64,000 bases of DNA from Mycolicibacterium mageritense (GCF_010727475.1 NZ_AP022567.1:2170001-2234000), one strand, 5' to 3'; shown: positions 7,943 to 16,391, counted from the stretch's first letter. Translations and numbers: made by a program. Notes: a model not told the origin generated them from the sequence alone.

Positions 7943-9700
7943 TCACGGTCCAGGCTCCATCCTGGTGACCACCGTTTCATAAGTGACCCAACCGATCAGC
8001 GTCGATCCGTCAGATGAGGTGACCGGTAGTCCGGTGCTCCCGTATCCGGACAGCATCGCCAGGATTTCGCTGAGTTTCACCCCCGCGCTGACGGTGGGCA
8101 CGTGGTGCAGCAGGTCGGCGACGGTCGCCGGTGGGTACCGTGCAGTCAGAGCCTTATTGACGTCGCGGGCCGTGACACAGCCTCGGTAGCTGCCGTCGTT
8201 ACCGACCACGGGATGCAGTTCGTGCGACGAGTTGGCCATGGCGACGGCCGCGTAGCTGACAGAAGCCTTGGCGGGCAGCGGTTGTGGCGGGGGCTGTGCG
8301 ATGTGCTCGGCGGTCAACGGTAACCGACTCGGCGCATCCAGATCGATGCCGCGGCGCCACAACTTGGCGGTGTAGATAGTGTCGCGAGAGAGCAGGCGCC
8401 CGGTGCCGGCGGCGATGGCCACCGACGCCATGAGCGGGAGAATGATCGAGTACTGACCAGTCAGTTCGAACAGGATGATGACCGCCGTGATCGGGGCCCG
8501 CGTCGCGCCGCCGAGGGCGGCGCCCATGCCGATCAACCCATATGCACCCGGGTTTTCCGTGATGCCGGGAAACATGTCGTGCACGATCGTGCCGAAGGCG
8601 GTGCCGGCCATGGCGCCAATGAACAAGGTGGGCGCGAACACTCCGCCGGAGCCGCCGATTCCGATGGTCACACTGGTGGCCACCATCTTGCCGACCATCA
8701 GGATGACCAGCATCCCGATCAGATACTGACCGTGTACAGCGTTCTGTAGCACGGGATATCCGACGCCGTACATCTGCGGCAGGGCGATGAGCAGTCCGCC
8801 GAGCAGCAGACCGCCCGCGGCGGGCCGCGCCCACTCCGGGCCCCGCCACACCCAGTCGCAGGCGTCTTCAACAAGGTAGAGCAGTTTGGAGAAGGCGACG
8901 CCGATGATGCCGACCGCGACCCCGAGTGCGAGATACAACGAGTACTCCGCCGGACTACGCACACCGAACGTCGGCAGGGCGAGGAAGGGTTCATCACCGA
9001 GCAACGTTCGACCCACCACGGCGGCAGTGACACTCGACAGCACGACAGCACCGAAAGATTCAGCGGCGAAGTCGCGCAGGATCAGCTCCATCGCAAAGAA
9101 CGGTCCCGCCAACGGTGTATTGAAGGTAGCCGAAATCCCGCCTGCGGCACCGCATGCGACCAACAATCTGATTCGCGAGATATCGAGGCGCAGCACCTGG
9201 GCAATCGTGGACCCAGCCGCTGCACCTATCTGCACGATTGGACCTTCGCGGCCGACGGATCCGCCACCTCCGATACACAGTGCCGACGCCAGCGCCTTGA
9301 CCAAGGTCACGCGCGGCGCGATACGCCCGCCGCGGTGACTCACGGCGTACATGACCTCAGGGACACCGTGGCCTCGCGCTTCCGGCGCGAACCGGTACAC
9401 GATCGGCCCATAGATCGCACCTGCAATCGCCGGCGCCAGCAGGAGGAACCAGAATCCCAGCCACGGCCAGTGAGTGCTCGCAACGCGACCGACGCCAGAA
9501 TAATCGTCATAGCCGGTGAACATCCGCGTGAACGTGGTGATCAACCAGCGAAATCCGACCGCACCGAACCCGGTGACCGCCCCGACTGTCACCGCGAGCG
9601 GAACAAGTGCCGACGAACCTGCGCGGAGCCAGTTCCCGATCGACCAACTGCCCGGCCATGCCCAAGCGCTCACCGAACCGAGCGAAGCCCTTCCAACCAT
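7943..9700 (-). CDS. ClC-type chloride channel/antiporter with C-terminal CBS domains
   Basis: This ~585-residue membrane protein moves chloride or another small anion across the cytoplasmic membrane. It shows ClC signatures in order: RGHGVPEVMYAV, the anion-binding loop GGGGSVGREGPIVQIGAAAG, the GIGGSGGVFAPTLFIGAMAG filter region, and multiple hydrophobic helices to about residue 440. The last ~130 residues resemble a paired CBS module (SSHELHPVVGNDGSYRGCVT, then YGSTGLPVTSSDGSTLIGWV), which often senses adenine nucleotides. The glutamate of GREGP, the gating or proton glutamate of the family, is present. ATG at 9700 was chosen; TTG at 9712 is also in frame. A 13-bp palindrome lies at the promoter. 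Confidence 0.92.
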   Translation of the reverse strand: MVGRASLGSVSAWAWPGSWSIGNWLRAGSSALVPLAVTVGAVTGFGAVGFRWLITTFTRMFTGYDDYSGVGRVASTHWPWLGFWFLLLAPAIAGAIYGPIVYRFAPEARGHGVPEVMYAVSHRGGRIAPRVTLVKALASALCIGGGGSVGREGPIVQIGAAAGSTIAQVLRLDISRIRLLVACGAAGGISATFNTPLAGPFFAMELILRDFAAESFGAVVLSSVTAAVVGRTLLGDEPFLALPTFGVRSPAEYSLYLALGVAVGIIGVAFSKLLYLVEDACDWVWRGPEWARPAAGGLLLGGLLIALPQMYGVGYPVLQNAVHGQYLIGMLVILMVGKMVATSVTIGIGGSGGVFAPTLFIGAMAGTAFGTIVHDMFPGITENPGAYGLIGMGAALGGATRAPITAVIILFELTGQYSIILPLMASVAIAAGTGRLLSRDTIYTAKLWRRGIDLDAPSRLPLTAEHIAQPPPQPLPAKASVSYAAVAMANSSHELHPVVGNDGSYRGCVTARDVNKALTARYPPATVADLLHHVPTVSAGVKLSEILAMLSGYGSTGLPVTSSDGSTLIGWVTYETVVTRMEPGP

Positions 9701-9707
9701 AGCACTA

Positions 9708-9720
9708 TGCAATCATTGCA
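9708..9720. promoter_or_regulatory. Perfect 13-bp palindrome TGCAATCATTGCA between divergent genes
   Basis: The palindrome ends 8 bp upstream of the ClC ATG (9700) and lies about 48 bp before the divergent lipoprotein start (9768). Its size and TGCAAT half-sites resemble MarR- or TetR-type operators. A repressor bound here would block both promoters. Confidence 0.5.
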
Positions 9721-9767
9721 TTGGCAGTGAATCCAACCGACAGCTCAAACTCGGGAAGGAGTCTGTG

Positions 9768-10787
9768 GTGAGCGCGAAGGCCCAGCGCCTGGGTCCGGTT
9801 GTCGCGATATTCGCGATCTTGCTGACAGCGTGCCAAACCACGCCACCGGACCGCAGATCCGACGTCGCCCGACTGGCACAACTGATCCGGGAAATACCGG
9901 GTGTCCTGACGGTGACGAGCGACGTCGTCAACAACCCCGCACGAGGATTGATGTCCTTCACCATCCACGTCGAGACTGCGGAGGACATCAGCGCCGGTCA
10001 ATTGGGTGCAGTCACCGCTCGCTACTTGCAGGCACTGAGCATGGTGGACTACACGGGCTACCAGACCGAGCTCGAAGCGCACTACGGCTCGAATCACTTC
10101 GCGATCGACGGCGGTGCATTGCCGATCGTGAACGACCAGCAAATCATCAGTCAGGCACGCGGCTGGGTTGCGCTGCGCCACCAGTTTCCCAGCTCAACAA
10201 TCAACCTGCGCGCTACGATCGTCCACCCAGAAGGTCAGTCGCAAGCCCGGGACCGGGGTCATTCGAACATCGGTACGATCCACCTCGGTGACGGGTCGAA
10301 CTTCACTGACGTCGCCGCCGTTATCACGGTGCTGGCCGACCGGTTCGCCGAATTGGCTAGCCTCACTTGGACTGTGAACGCAGGAACCCCACATCCCGCC
10401 GAGATCAAGACATCGGGCCGGTACCCCAGCCCACAGGAACTTGACGTGTGGCGCCTGGTCAATGCCGACCAGAGCATCACGCATATCGACAAGATGACGG
10501 TTGGCGGCCGAGTCGGCGCACCAGTTTGGATAGCCGAAGCGACGCGCTCTCACCACCCCGATGCCGCAGCCGCACTCGCACAACGGCACCTACCCTTAAT
10601 GCGTCGGATACCCGCCCCAGTGCTTTACACCAGTAGCGATCAAATCCAAGGGAATATCGCCAACGACGGCCGAGCGGCCGGTCCCATCGCTATCACTGTG
10701 GGCGGCTGCACCGACCGCCAGGAGTACCAGCTATCACCTGTCGAACGAGATCTGATGAACATCTACGAAACCTGCGGTCATCCCTGA
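9768..10787 (+). CDS. Putative lipoprotein, unknown function
   Basis: This 339-residue protein has a lipoprotein signal (SAKAQRLGPVVAIFAILLTACQ; lipobox LTAC), so it is probably anchored outside the cytoplasmic membrane. After the cysteine there is a repeat-like architecture of three or four alpha/beta modules: one starting RLAQLIREIPGVLTVTSDVV, another at DGSNFTDVAAVITVLADRFA, each followed by beta-rich stretches. These resemble BON-like or sensor modules, but I cannot name the family. The frame extends upstream to 9516 inside the ClC gene. GTG at 9768 was chosen because GGGAAGGAG lies 6 nt before it; GTG at 9765 is adjacent. It is divergent from the ClC gene across the 13-bp palindrome. Confidence 0.75.
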   Translation: MSAKAQRLGPVVAIFAILLTACQTTPPDRRSDVARLAQLIREIPGVLTVTSDVVNNPARGLMSFTIHVETAEDISAGQLGAVTARYLQALSMVDYTGYQTELEAHYGSNHFAIDGGALPIVNDQQIISQARGWVALRHQFPSSTINLRATIVHPEGQSQARDRGHSNIGTIHLGDGSNFTDVAAVITVLADRFAELASLTWTVNAGTPHPAEIKTSGRYPSPQELDVWRLVNADQSITHIDKMTVGGRVGAPVWIAEATRSHHPDAAAALAQRHLPLMRRIPAPVLYTSSDQIQGNIANDGRAAGPIAITVGGCTDRQEYQLSPVERDLMNIYETCGHP

Positions 10788-10864
10788 CCGGTGCGCTTGC
10801 CGCGGTTCAAGCTCGCGGCCACGCCCATGCGTCGCTGAGGTGGTCTCGCGGATACGTGCGGAGT

Positions 10865-11345
10865 TCACCGAGCAACAGCCATCGATAATGGTTTGTGAAT
10901 TGCGTCGGCGTTAGCGAACGGCAATGGGCACCTGGAACTTTCGATACAAGCAATGAGGTCGTTGCGGCCGGCGTCAAGGTCAGCGCGCAAAGTGCCGCGC
11001 ACTGCGGTGATTTCCCCGAGATTCTGGTCGGCTTCGACGAGCTTGGTCCATACCGGTTGGCGCATCCCGTCGTCGCGTGAACCACTCAGCTGCATCGCGG
11101 GCAGCAAGACCGCGGCTTCAGCGAGGATGAATCGTACTCGTCGCACAGCTCTTACGGCCCGCATCAAGGTCACTGCCTCGGACGGACACAGCTGATGCCC
11201 GCCCAACGCGCGCGGTCGTTCTGGCAGCAGACCGCAACGCTCGTAAACAGCGAAGGGTCTCGACGTTCGCACCGGAAGCTAAAGGCGGAAAACGCGCAGC
11301 AGTTCGCCTCCCGAGCGGCGAGATCTCACGCCTGGAAGCTATGTT
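10865..11345 (-). pseudogene. Degenerate MerR family regulator
   Basis: The minus-strand frame ending at 10865 encodes YERCGLLPERPRALGGHQLC, AVTLMRAVRAVRRVRFIL, then EITAVRGTLRADLDAGRNDL and ESSRCPLPFA. This is the winged helix, dimerisation helix and cysteine-bearing tail of heavy-metal or stress-type MerR proteins. The frame is interrupted by TAG just before VRTSRPFAVYER. The missing first helix-turn-helix is visible in another frame as ASGANVETLRC, so a frameshift sits at about 11245-11265. Several conserved positions also look changed (GGHQLCP for the usual GGHRLYP). It is most likely a recent pseudogene. A classical MerR promoter with an 18-bp palindrome lies directly upstream. Confidence 0.65.
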
Positions 11346-11362
11346 GTAGCGGCCATACGTCG

Positions 11363-11394
11363 ACGATAGACCCGTACCGCGGTACGGGATGCAA
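11363..11394 (-). promoter_or_regulatory. MerR-type promoter with 18-bp perfect palindrome in an elongated spacer
   Basis: On the minus strand TTGCAT (11394-11389) and TATCGT (11368-11363) are separated by 20 bp, and the spacer contains the perfect palindrome CCCGTACCGCGGTACGGG (11388-11371). An over-long 19-20 bp spacer filled by a dyad is the hallmark of MerR/SoxR/CueR-regulated promoters, in which the activator untwists the DNA. It points at the degenerate merR gene downstream. Confidence 0.7.
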
Positions 11395-11410
11395 GCCCGG
11401 CCGCGACCCC

Positions 11411-11899
11411 CTATGCCGCTCGGGGAACGAATTTGATGAAAGGCATGTGTCGGCCGACCGCCCGGAAGTCAGACTCGGACCCGTCGACGGCGAATCCCAT
11501 CAGCCGAGGCAATAGGTACTTGGCGGCAATCCGGTGTTTCGCCGCGTACCTTGCGAAGATGTCGGCACCCCGTTCTTCTGGTAACGGTACCGCTGTCACC
11601 GGGATCGCCCTGCGACCGACCTGGATACTGACATCCGGGGTGTGGATGACGTTCTGATACCACGCGGCAGTGGATCCCCAGCCGGAGGCAACGACAAAAC
11701 TGTCGTCCGCGGGATCATGCTCGACCACTTCCAACACCGTCTGACGCGGCTTGCCGGTGATGCGTCCACGATGGTTGAGCAGCAGCACTCGCCCGCCGAA
11801 CAACCAGCCGACGCCGAACCGATAGCCGTAGATCGGTAGGCGAAACAGCAGCCGACCCAACCCCGTGGGCGGCTTCACATTCTTGATGATCTCCACCAT
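11411..11899 (-). CDS. Deazaflavin (F420)-dependent nitroreductase family protein
   Basis: This 162-residue protein belongs to the Ddn/FDOR family (PF04075), expected to use the mycobacterial cofactor F420. Signature segments are YGYRFGVGWLFGGRVLLLNH, the cofactor-binding RGRITGKPRQTVLEV, then FVVASGWGSTAAWYQNVIHT and VGRRAIPVTAVPLPEE. The C-terminal RYAAKHRIAAKYLLPRLMGF is the usual last helix. ATG at 11899 is preceded by AAGGG at good spacing. It follows the FAD monooxygenase gene by 9 nt, so the two are probably one operon handling a lipophilic or aromatic compound, which I infer only from the pairing. Confidence 0.9.
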   Translation of the reverse strand: MVEIIKNVKPPTGLGRLLFRLPIYGYRFGVGWLFGGRVLLLNHRGRITGKPRQTVLEVVEHDPADDSFVVASGWGSTAAWYQNVIHTPDVSIQVGRRAIPVTAVPLPEERGADIFARYAAKHRIAAKYLLPRLMGFAVDGSESDFRAVGRHMPFIKFVPRAA

Positions 11900-11908
11900 C
11901 ACATCCCT

Positions 11909-13081
11909 TCACATCGGATACTCGGGCAGCGCGATGTCATCGCGCAGGGTACGAGCCACCAGACGATCCCCCAACGGAACGACATTCAGAGCACGCATGA
12001 CCAATTGACCCAGTCGGATACCGAGCTCTGTCTTCGGCGCGAACACGGGGATGAGCTTCTCCGCGCTGCGCTGTTTGGCTTCGACCAGTGGGCGCATGAG
12101 CTTCTCATAGGCTCCGAACGCTCGGCGGTAATCGCCACGGGCACAGAGCAATTCACCAGCCAATACATACGCTGCGGTGATAGCCAGACCGGTGCCTTCC
12201 CCGGCAAGTAACGATACGCATCCGGCGGCATCGCCGATCAACGCGACACGCCCCTGGCTCCAACGGTCCAAGCGAACCTGGCTGACGACGTCGAAGTAAA
12301 GGTCATCGGCGTCATCGACCGCGGCCAGCATGGGTTTGCATTCCCAGCCTTCATCGGCGAACTCGCGCCACAGCAGTGCCTTATGCGCGTCGAGACCCCC
12401 TGGATGGCGGTCGCGCCCTGAGCGGAACACGAACAGGAACAGGGTGCGGTCGTCGCGCAAGGCGAACCGCGCGGCGGATCGCCCAGGCCGGCTGTAGGTG
12501 ACATACACCAGTTCATCGCGCGGTCGATAGCCCTCGACCACACAGGCCGCGACCCAACAGCCCAAATAGTGTTCGGCGCCCGGCCCGAAGGCCAGCCGGC
12601 GAACCGTGGAGTGCAGCCCGTCGGCGCCGATGACGAGGTCGAAATCACGATCCTGCATCCGCTCGAAGCTCACCCGCGCACCGTCGGTGTGTTCGTCGAT
12701 CGCCGTGATGCTGTCGTCGAAAATCGTCTCCACATCGTCCGCGATGGTGGAGTAGATGATGGCGGCGAGATCACCGCGAGCCAGGCTGGTGAGCTTGCCG
12801 TCGGTGGCGTGGCGGAAGCCGTCGACACTCAGGCTGGACCGGGCCCGACCGTCGGGACCGACCGAGCGCAGCGTCTGCACCTGGTAACCCGCGCTGCGGA
12901 TCGCGGCTTCCAAGCCCATGCGCTGCGCGACCCGGTAGCCGACACCCCAGAAGTCGATCACGTAGCCGCCGGTGCGAAACTGCGGCGCCCGCTCGATCAA
13001 CGTCGGCTCGTGCCCGGTTCGGTGCAGCCAATACGCCAGTGCCGGCCCGGCCACGCCGGCTCCGCTGATCGCGACCTTCAT
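11909..13081 (-). CDS. FAD-dependent aromatic-type monooxygenase (class A flavoprotein hydroxylase)
   Basis: This 390-residue protein has the three landmarks of PHBH-fold hydroxylases: GxGxxG near the N-terminus (MKVAISGAGVAGPALAYWL), followed by an acidic ribose-binding residue (TLIERAP); the DG motif (DLVIGADGLHSTVR) at ~residue 155; and the GD motif (RVALIGDAAGCVSLLAGEGT) at ~285. Such enzymes hydroxylate or epoxidise organic substrates using NAD(P)H and O2. ATG at 13081 was preferred to the one at 13090 because GAAGGG then lies 9 nt upstream. It shares its operon with the nitroreductase gene. Two TTGC/GCAA dyads precede it. The substrate is unknown. Confidence 0.9.
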   Translation of the reverse strand: MKVAISGAGVAGPALAYWLHRTGHEPTLIERAPQFRTGGYVIDFWGVGYRVAQRMGLEAAIRSAGYQVQTLRSVGPDGRARSSLSVDGFRHATDGKLTSLARGDLAAIIYSTIADDVETIFDDSITAIDEHTDGARVSFERMQDRDFDLVIGADGLHSTVRRLAFGPGAEHYLGCWVAACVVEGYRPRDELVYVTYSRPGRSAARFALRDDRTLFLFVFRSGRDRHPGGLDAHKALLWREFADEGWECKPMLAAVDDADDLYFDVVSQVRLDRWSQGRVALIGDAAGCVSLLAGEGTGLAITAAYVLAGELLCARGDYRRAFGAYEKLMRPLVEAKQRSAEKLIPVFAPKTELGIRLGQLVMRALNVVPLGDRLVARTLRDDIALPEYPM

Positions 13082-13117
13082 ATCGCACATCCCTTCGCGC
13101 AGCCACCAGTGTAGTGA

Positions 13118-13142
13118 GCAATAGTTGCACTAAGCAATAGTA
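13118..13142 (-). promoter_or_regulatory. Clustered TTGC/GCAA half-sites and -10 element upstream of the monooxygenase
   Basis: Three half-sites overlap in 20 bp: GCAA-TAG-TTGC (13118-13128) and TTGC-ACTAA-GCAA (13125-13137). On the minus strand TACTAT (13142-13137) fits a -10 and is followed after six bases by GTG, as at 7856; a start there leaves a ~49-nt leader including the monooxygenase ribosome-binding site. AACTATTGCTC and TACTATTGCTT form a 16-bp-period tandem. Confidence 0.5.
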
Positions 13143-13267
13143 GCCGCGCCCAGGGTGAGTGTCCCCGAGAGCGTTCCCCAGAGGGTTGCTCGCCAGAACT
13201 TCGAAGCAAGGAGTTTCACCCATGGGCGGTCAGCTTTTCGGCGCGTTGACCCCGCCATCTGGATCAG

Positions 13268-14056
13268 ATGGGTGATGATGCGTATGTGTCTTATGAGGCA
13301 GATGTGGCGAACGTGCAACCGCCCGATGACGCGTTGCCCGAGCAACCAGCTGCACGTACGGCAGCCCAACCCGAGCCACCGGTCGAACAGCCTCCGGAGT
13401 CCGCTCAGCCGGATCAGCAGGACGCGTTGTCCATGCCGAAGCCTTCGCTCGGTCGCAGGAAGGCCGACGACATCGGCCGGGCTTCGTTCAAGGCCATATC
13501 TGGCATCGCCCGTTTCATGGCGAGCGCCGCTCGGTATGGCGCGGTCGCTGCCACGAAGGCATGGCGTGGACTCGAAACGGTGCCTACCGCGGGCAAGCTC
13601 TTCTCCTCGGCGATCCTCGCGTTCCTCCTCGGAATCTTCGGCGCCGTCGCGCTCGACAGCGTTTTGGGCTTGCTGTGCACGGTCGTCGTGGTACCGGCGA
13701 GCGCCGGCGTTCTCGGTGCGTTGGGATGCCGCTGGTACGGCAGGCTCAGCGTGGAGACGGCCCCACGTACCTATGCTCACCAGGCTGAGCGCACCGACTC
13801 AGAACTACAGCGGTCGGTCCAGTACGTGGACCGAAAACTCACGTTGGCGATCACCTCCCTGGGGACCGAACATCACCATCAAGCGGTCATAGCGCTCTTC
13901 CAAGCGAAGACCGCTGCCGAACTCACACTCGGCACCGAACAAGACCTCGCTAGCTATGGCGACATCTCGCTTCGCCCGGAGGACTACGGCCTACGGCCGA
14001 AGATCCGGAGCGGGGCGAGCTCGGCGGCGCGGGAGAGCACCTCACTGGCATCATGA
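13268..14056 (+). CDS. Hypothetical membrane protein with Pro/Gln-rich N-terminus
   Basis: I do not recognise this 262-residue protein. Residues ~15-60 are rich in Pro, Gln and Glu (QPEPPVEQPPESAQPDQQDA) and probably disordered. Residues ~105-150 hold two hydrophobic segments (SSAILAFLLGIFGAVALDSV and LLCTVVVVPASAGVLGALGC). The ~100-residue C-terminal part is charged, with a possible coiled coil (RTDSELQRSVQYVDRKLTLA). The start ATG at 13268 has no strong Shine-Dalgarno. It is divergent from the monooxygenase gene and convergent with the small-protein gene at 14335. Confidence 0.65.
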   Translation: MGDDAYVSYEADVANVQPPDDALPEQPAARTAAQPEPPVEQPPESAQPDQQDALSMPKPSLGRRKADDIGRASFKAISGIARFMASAARYGAVAATKAWRGLETVPTAGKLFSSAILAFLLGIFGAVALDSVLGLLCTVVVVPASAGVLGALGCRWYGRLSVETAPRTYAHQAERTDSELQRSVQYVDRKLTLAITSLGTEHHHQAVIALFQAKTAAELTLGTEQDLASYGDISLRPEDYGLRPKIRSGASSAARESTSLAS

Positions 14057-14334
14057 CCCGGCGCAATCTCTGAACCGTTCGGCTAACCGGTTTCACGATG
14101 GACTCAGGCGACACATGCAGGGCGGCCCGTGACCCGAACCCAGATCCGTGCGAAGGTCGTCAGCGTCGTCGCGTTCAGGTCACTGCTCGTCTTGGGCGTG
14201 TTGGACTTCCATTTCACGACCCGCAACCGGAGACTGCCAGCGCAGCTTCGGCGCCGGCAATGCCGATACGCACGCGCGAAACTCTGCGAGTCAGCCTCGA
14301 ACCAAAGAAGACTCTCCTCCTCGAAATTTGCGCT

Positions 14335-14676
14335 TCATCGGAGAACTCGCGGAACCTGAGCCGCGATCGCCAACGCCTGATACACCGCGTGCGCATCATC
14401 CCACGCCACCCCGTCCTCACCGGACAGTAACGCCCGCATCCGTTGCCGAAGCGAATCGGCTGGATCCTCGTGATGGATCAGGTCGACCGCGATCGCGGTG
14501 GCGACCAAGGCAGCGTCGGACTGGCCGAGCCCGCTGAACGCGGAGTGTTTGTCCAGTGCAAGCGCAAAGTCCCGGATGCCCGCCGTGAAGCCGTCAGCGC
14601 CTGTCACCCGCAGCAGCCATTCGACCGCCGACAGCCGGTACGGGCTCTTCACGTCCCCACCGTCTGCCGCCATCAT
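14335..14676 (-). CDS. Conserved hypothetical protein, paralogue of the product of 7296-7691
   Basis: This 113-residue protein shares YRLSAVEW, DKHSAF, AIAVD and EDGV, in that order and at the same spacing, with the protein encoded at 7296-7691; the family is not one I can name. It lacks the ~18-residue N-terminal extension of that copy. The start has GAGG just upstream of two consecutive ATGs. It appears monocistronic, with no lipoprotein gene attached. Two divergent copies about 7 kb apart and in the same orientation suggest an old duplication or two acquisitions. Confidence 0.7.
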   Translation of the reverse strand: MMAADGGDVKSPYRLSAVEWLLRVTGADGFTAGIRDFALALDKHSAFSGLGQSDAALVATAIAVDLIHHEDPADSLRQRMRALLSGEDGVAWDDAHAVYQALAIAAQVPRVLR

Positions 14677-15071
14677 CGCCTCAGTCCTTGACCATCGCCA
14701 ACGATGTCGGCAGCAATGTCGAACTCTCGCCGGGGCCGACGAAATATGCGATCGGCCCGTGGCGAGCGAACGCGCCTTGACGAATTACTGCCTCGTTCGC
14801 TAATTCGGAGCGCTTGCACCATCAATGGTGAACAGAAGGGGCTGCCTGGCAACGAACCACCTCACCTGGTCGAGACCACACCAAGCACAAGCGGCAGGTC
14901 GCCACCTCATGCTGCCGACCAGACTTCCCGGCACACCGTGGTCGAACCCTATCGTGTCGAACCTCGATACGCATCGATAACCCGTTATCACCGTGTCATT
15001 AGCTCCGAGACGGAATGTCCGGGTTCATCCCGCGTTCACGGGAGAAGCGCTCGGCTTGGGGCGAGGGGCAC
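14677..15071. other. Intergenic region, about 395 bp
   Basis: I see no credible gene. The short frames have no conserved features. AT-richer sequence at 14945-15000 (CGATACGCATCGATAACCCG) contains short dyads, but nothing I can assign. Confidence 0.5.
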
Positions 15072-16391
15072 TCACGGCAACTGACCGGCCGGTCCGGGTT
15101 CAGTCTCAGGCTGGACCAGGCGGAAATGCGAGTTGGCCCGCTGCAGGAAACGGCGTTCGAAATGCCCTTCGATCTGCTTGCCGTCGACCGTACCCGTGAG
15201 CACAAGCCGATCCGGATCGTCTTGGCGGTAGAACAGGACGATGGGCTGCGATCGGTCAGGGCGGCTCAGCTCGAGGCGACCGTCTTCGACGTCGAGTTCA
15301 TACGCCGTGATGTAGCCCGCCGGGTTCTGCGTGACGGCGCTCATGTAGTCGCTGGGCCGGTGTGTGATCGCGACGTTGACCCATGGCTCCGGGCCGGTCT
15401 GCTGCAGGGTGGCCTCCCGACCGTCGATGGTGAACGACGTTGCCCGCCAAACCCCGTCGATCGTGGACAAGCGGTTGTGCATCAAGTGAAGGCTCACGGC
15501 ACTCAGCACGGCCGTGAACACCACACATGCCACGGCAAGACTCCACTTGACGCCTGAGCCGGTGCGCCGCAGCCATCGCGTGTCCGCACCGGGTACGGGC
15601 CACAGCGTGACGGGCTCAGTTGCCCCACGCTGCAATACGACCCGCGCCAAGGGCCGCCAGTACGGTGCGGTGATCGCGACCGCGATGAGCAGCAATTGAC
15701 CGGAGACCTGTTTGACCGGAACGTCATAGCACAGGTTCAGGAGGAACACCTGCCCCATGGCGACGATCGCGATCAAGGCGCCCAGCAACCAGGTGCGCCG
15801 CCACAAAAGCAGTGCGCCCGCGACAAATTCGACCATCCCGGCAGCGATCGAATACGGGGCCGATGCGCCCATGAATCCCCACAGCGTGTTCATCAGGCTG
15901 ACGTCGCCGACCAATTGGATCTGATAGCTCGGCAACGCCATGTAGCCCATCTGTGACGGGATCAGCTTGGCCAGGCCGTACAGCAGCATCGACAATGCCA
16001 GCGCCAGCCGCGCCACCACGAGCAGCAACGCCGCCAGACCGCGATAGTTCGGCCGCCTGCCGTCGAGAACTGTCCAGAGAGCGGTGATCACCACGGCGAC
16101 CAGAAGCCAGCCCAGGTGAAAGCACCACGTGGCCAGGGAATCCCCCGATGTGGACAGGGCCAGGTGCACACCTTCCCCGCGCGCCACATAGCTGCCCAGC
16201 TGAGCAAGCGCCTGCAGCAGCGGCCACATCACCACCGCCAAGCCGAGATTGCCGTAGACCGAGAGCACGATGATGCCTCCACCGATCGTGAACAACAATC
16301 GGAATGCGAGCTTCTGCGCCGGGCTCCAGACCGCGGCAGGCTTATCCGGCTCGGCAACCGGATCGTCGGACAGATCAGCGGTGGTCGTCAC
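15072..16391 (-). CDS. DoxX-like membrane protein with a C-terminal soluble domain
   Basis: This 439-residue protein has about eight hydrophobic helices in residues ~25-310. They include the DoxX-type LALALSMLLYGLAKLIPSQM and GFMGASAPYSIAAGMVEFVA stretches, where a helix ends in a G-x-x-K motif. After the last helix (VACVVFTAVLSAVSLHLMHN) comes a ~120-residue domain with regularly alternating strands (DGVWRATSFTIDG, DRLVLTGTVDGKQIEGHFER), lipocalin-like in appearance. The role is unknown; DoxX proteins are often quinone- or redox-linked. The start is GTG. It lies 70 nt behind the ABC ATPase gene on the same strand and may be the last gene of the sugar operon or separate. Confidence 0.75.
   Translation of the reverse strand: MTTTADLSDDPVAEPDKPAAVWSPAQKLAFRLLFTIGGGIIVLSVYGNLGLAVVMWPLLQALAQLGSYVARGEGVHLALSTSGDSLATWCFHLGWLLVAVVITALWTVLDGRRPNYRGLAALLLVVARLALALSMLLYGLAKLIPSQMGYMALPSYQIQLVGDVSLMNTLWGFMGASAPYSIAAGMVEFVAGALLLWRRTWLLGALIAIVAMGQVFLLNLCYDVPVKQVSGQLLLIAVAITAPYWRPLARVVLQRGATEPVTLWPVPGADTRWLRRTGSGVKWSLAVACVVFTAVLSAVSLHLMHNRLSTIDGVWRATSFTIDGREATLQQTGPEPWVNVAITHRPSDYMSAVTQNPAGYITAYELDVEDGRLELSRPDRSQPIVLFYRQDDPDRLVLTGTVDGKQIEGHFERRFLQRANSHFRLVQPETEPGPAGQLP

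Noticed and set aside
14129..14359. 76-codon plus-strand frame starting MTRTQIRAKV
   Set aside because: Only the first ~30 residues look protein-like; it is Arg-rich afterwards and overlaps the better supported minus-strand gene.
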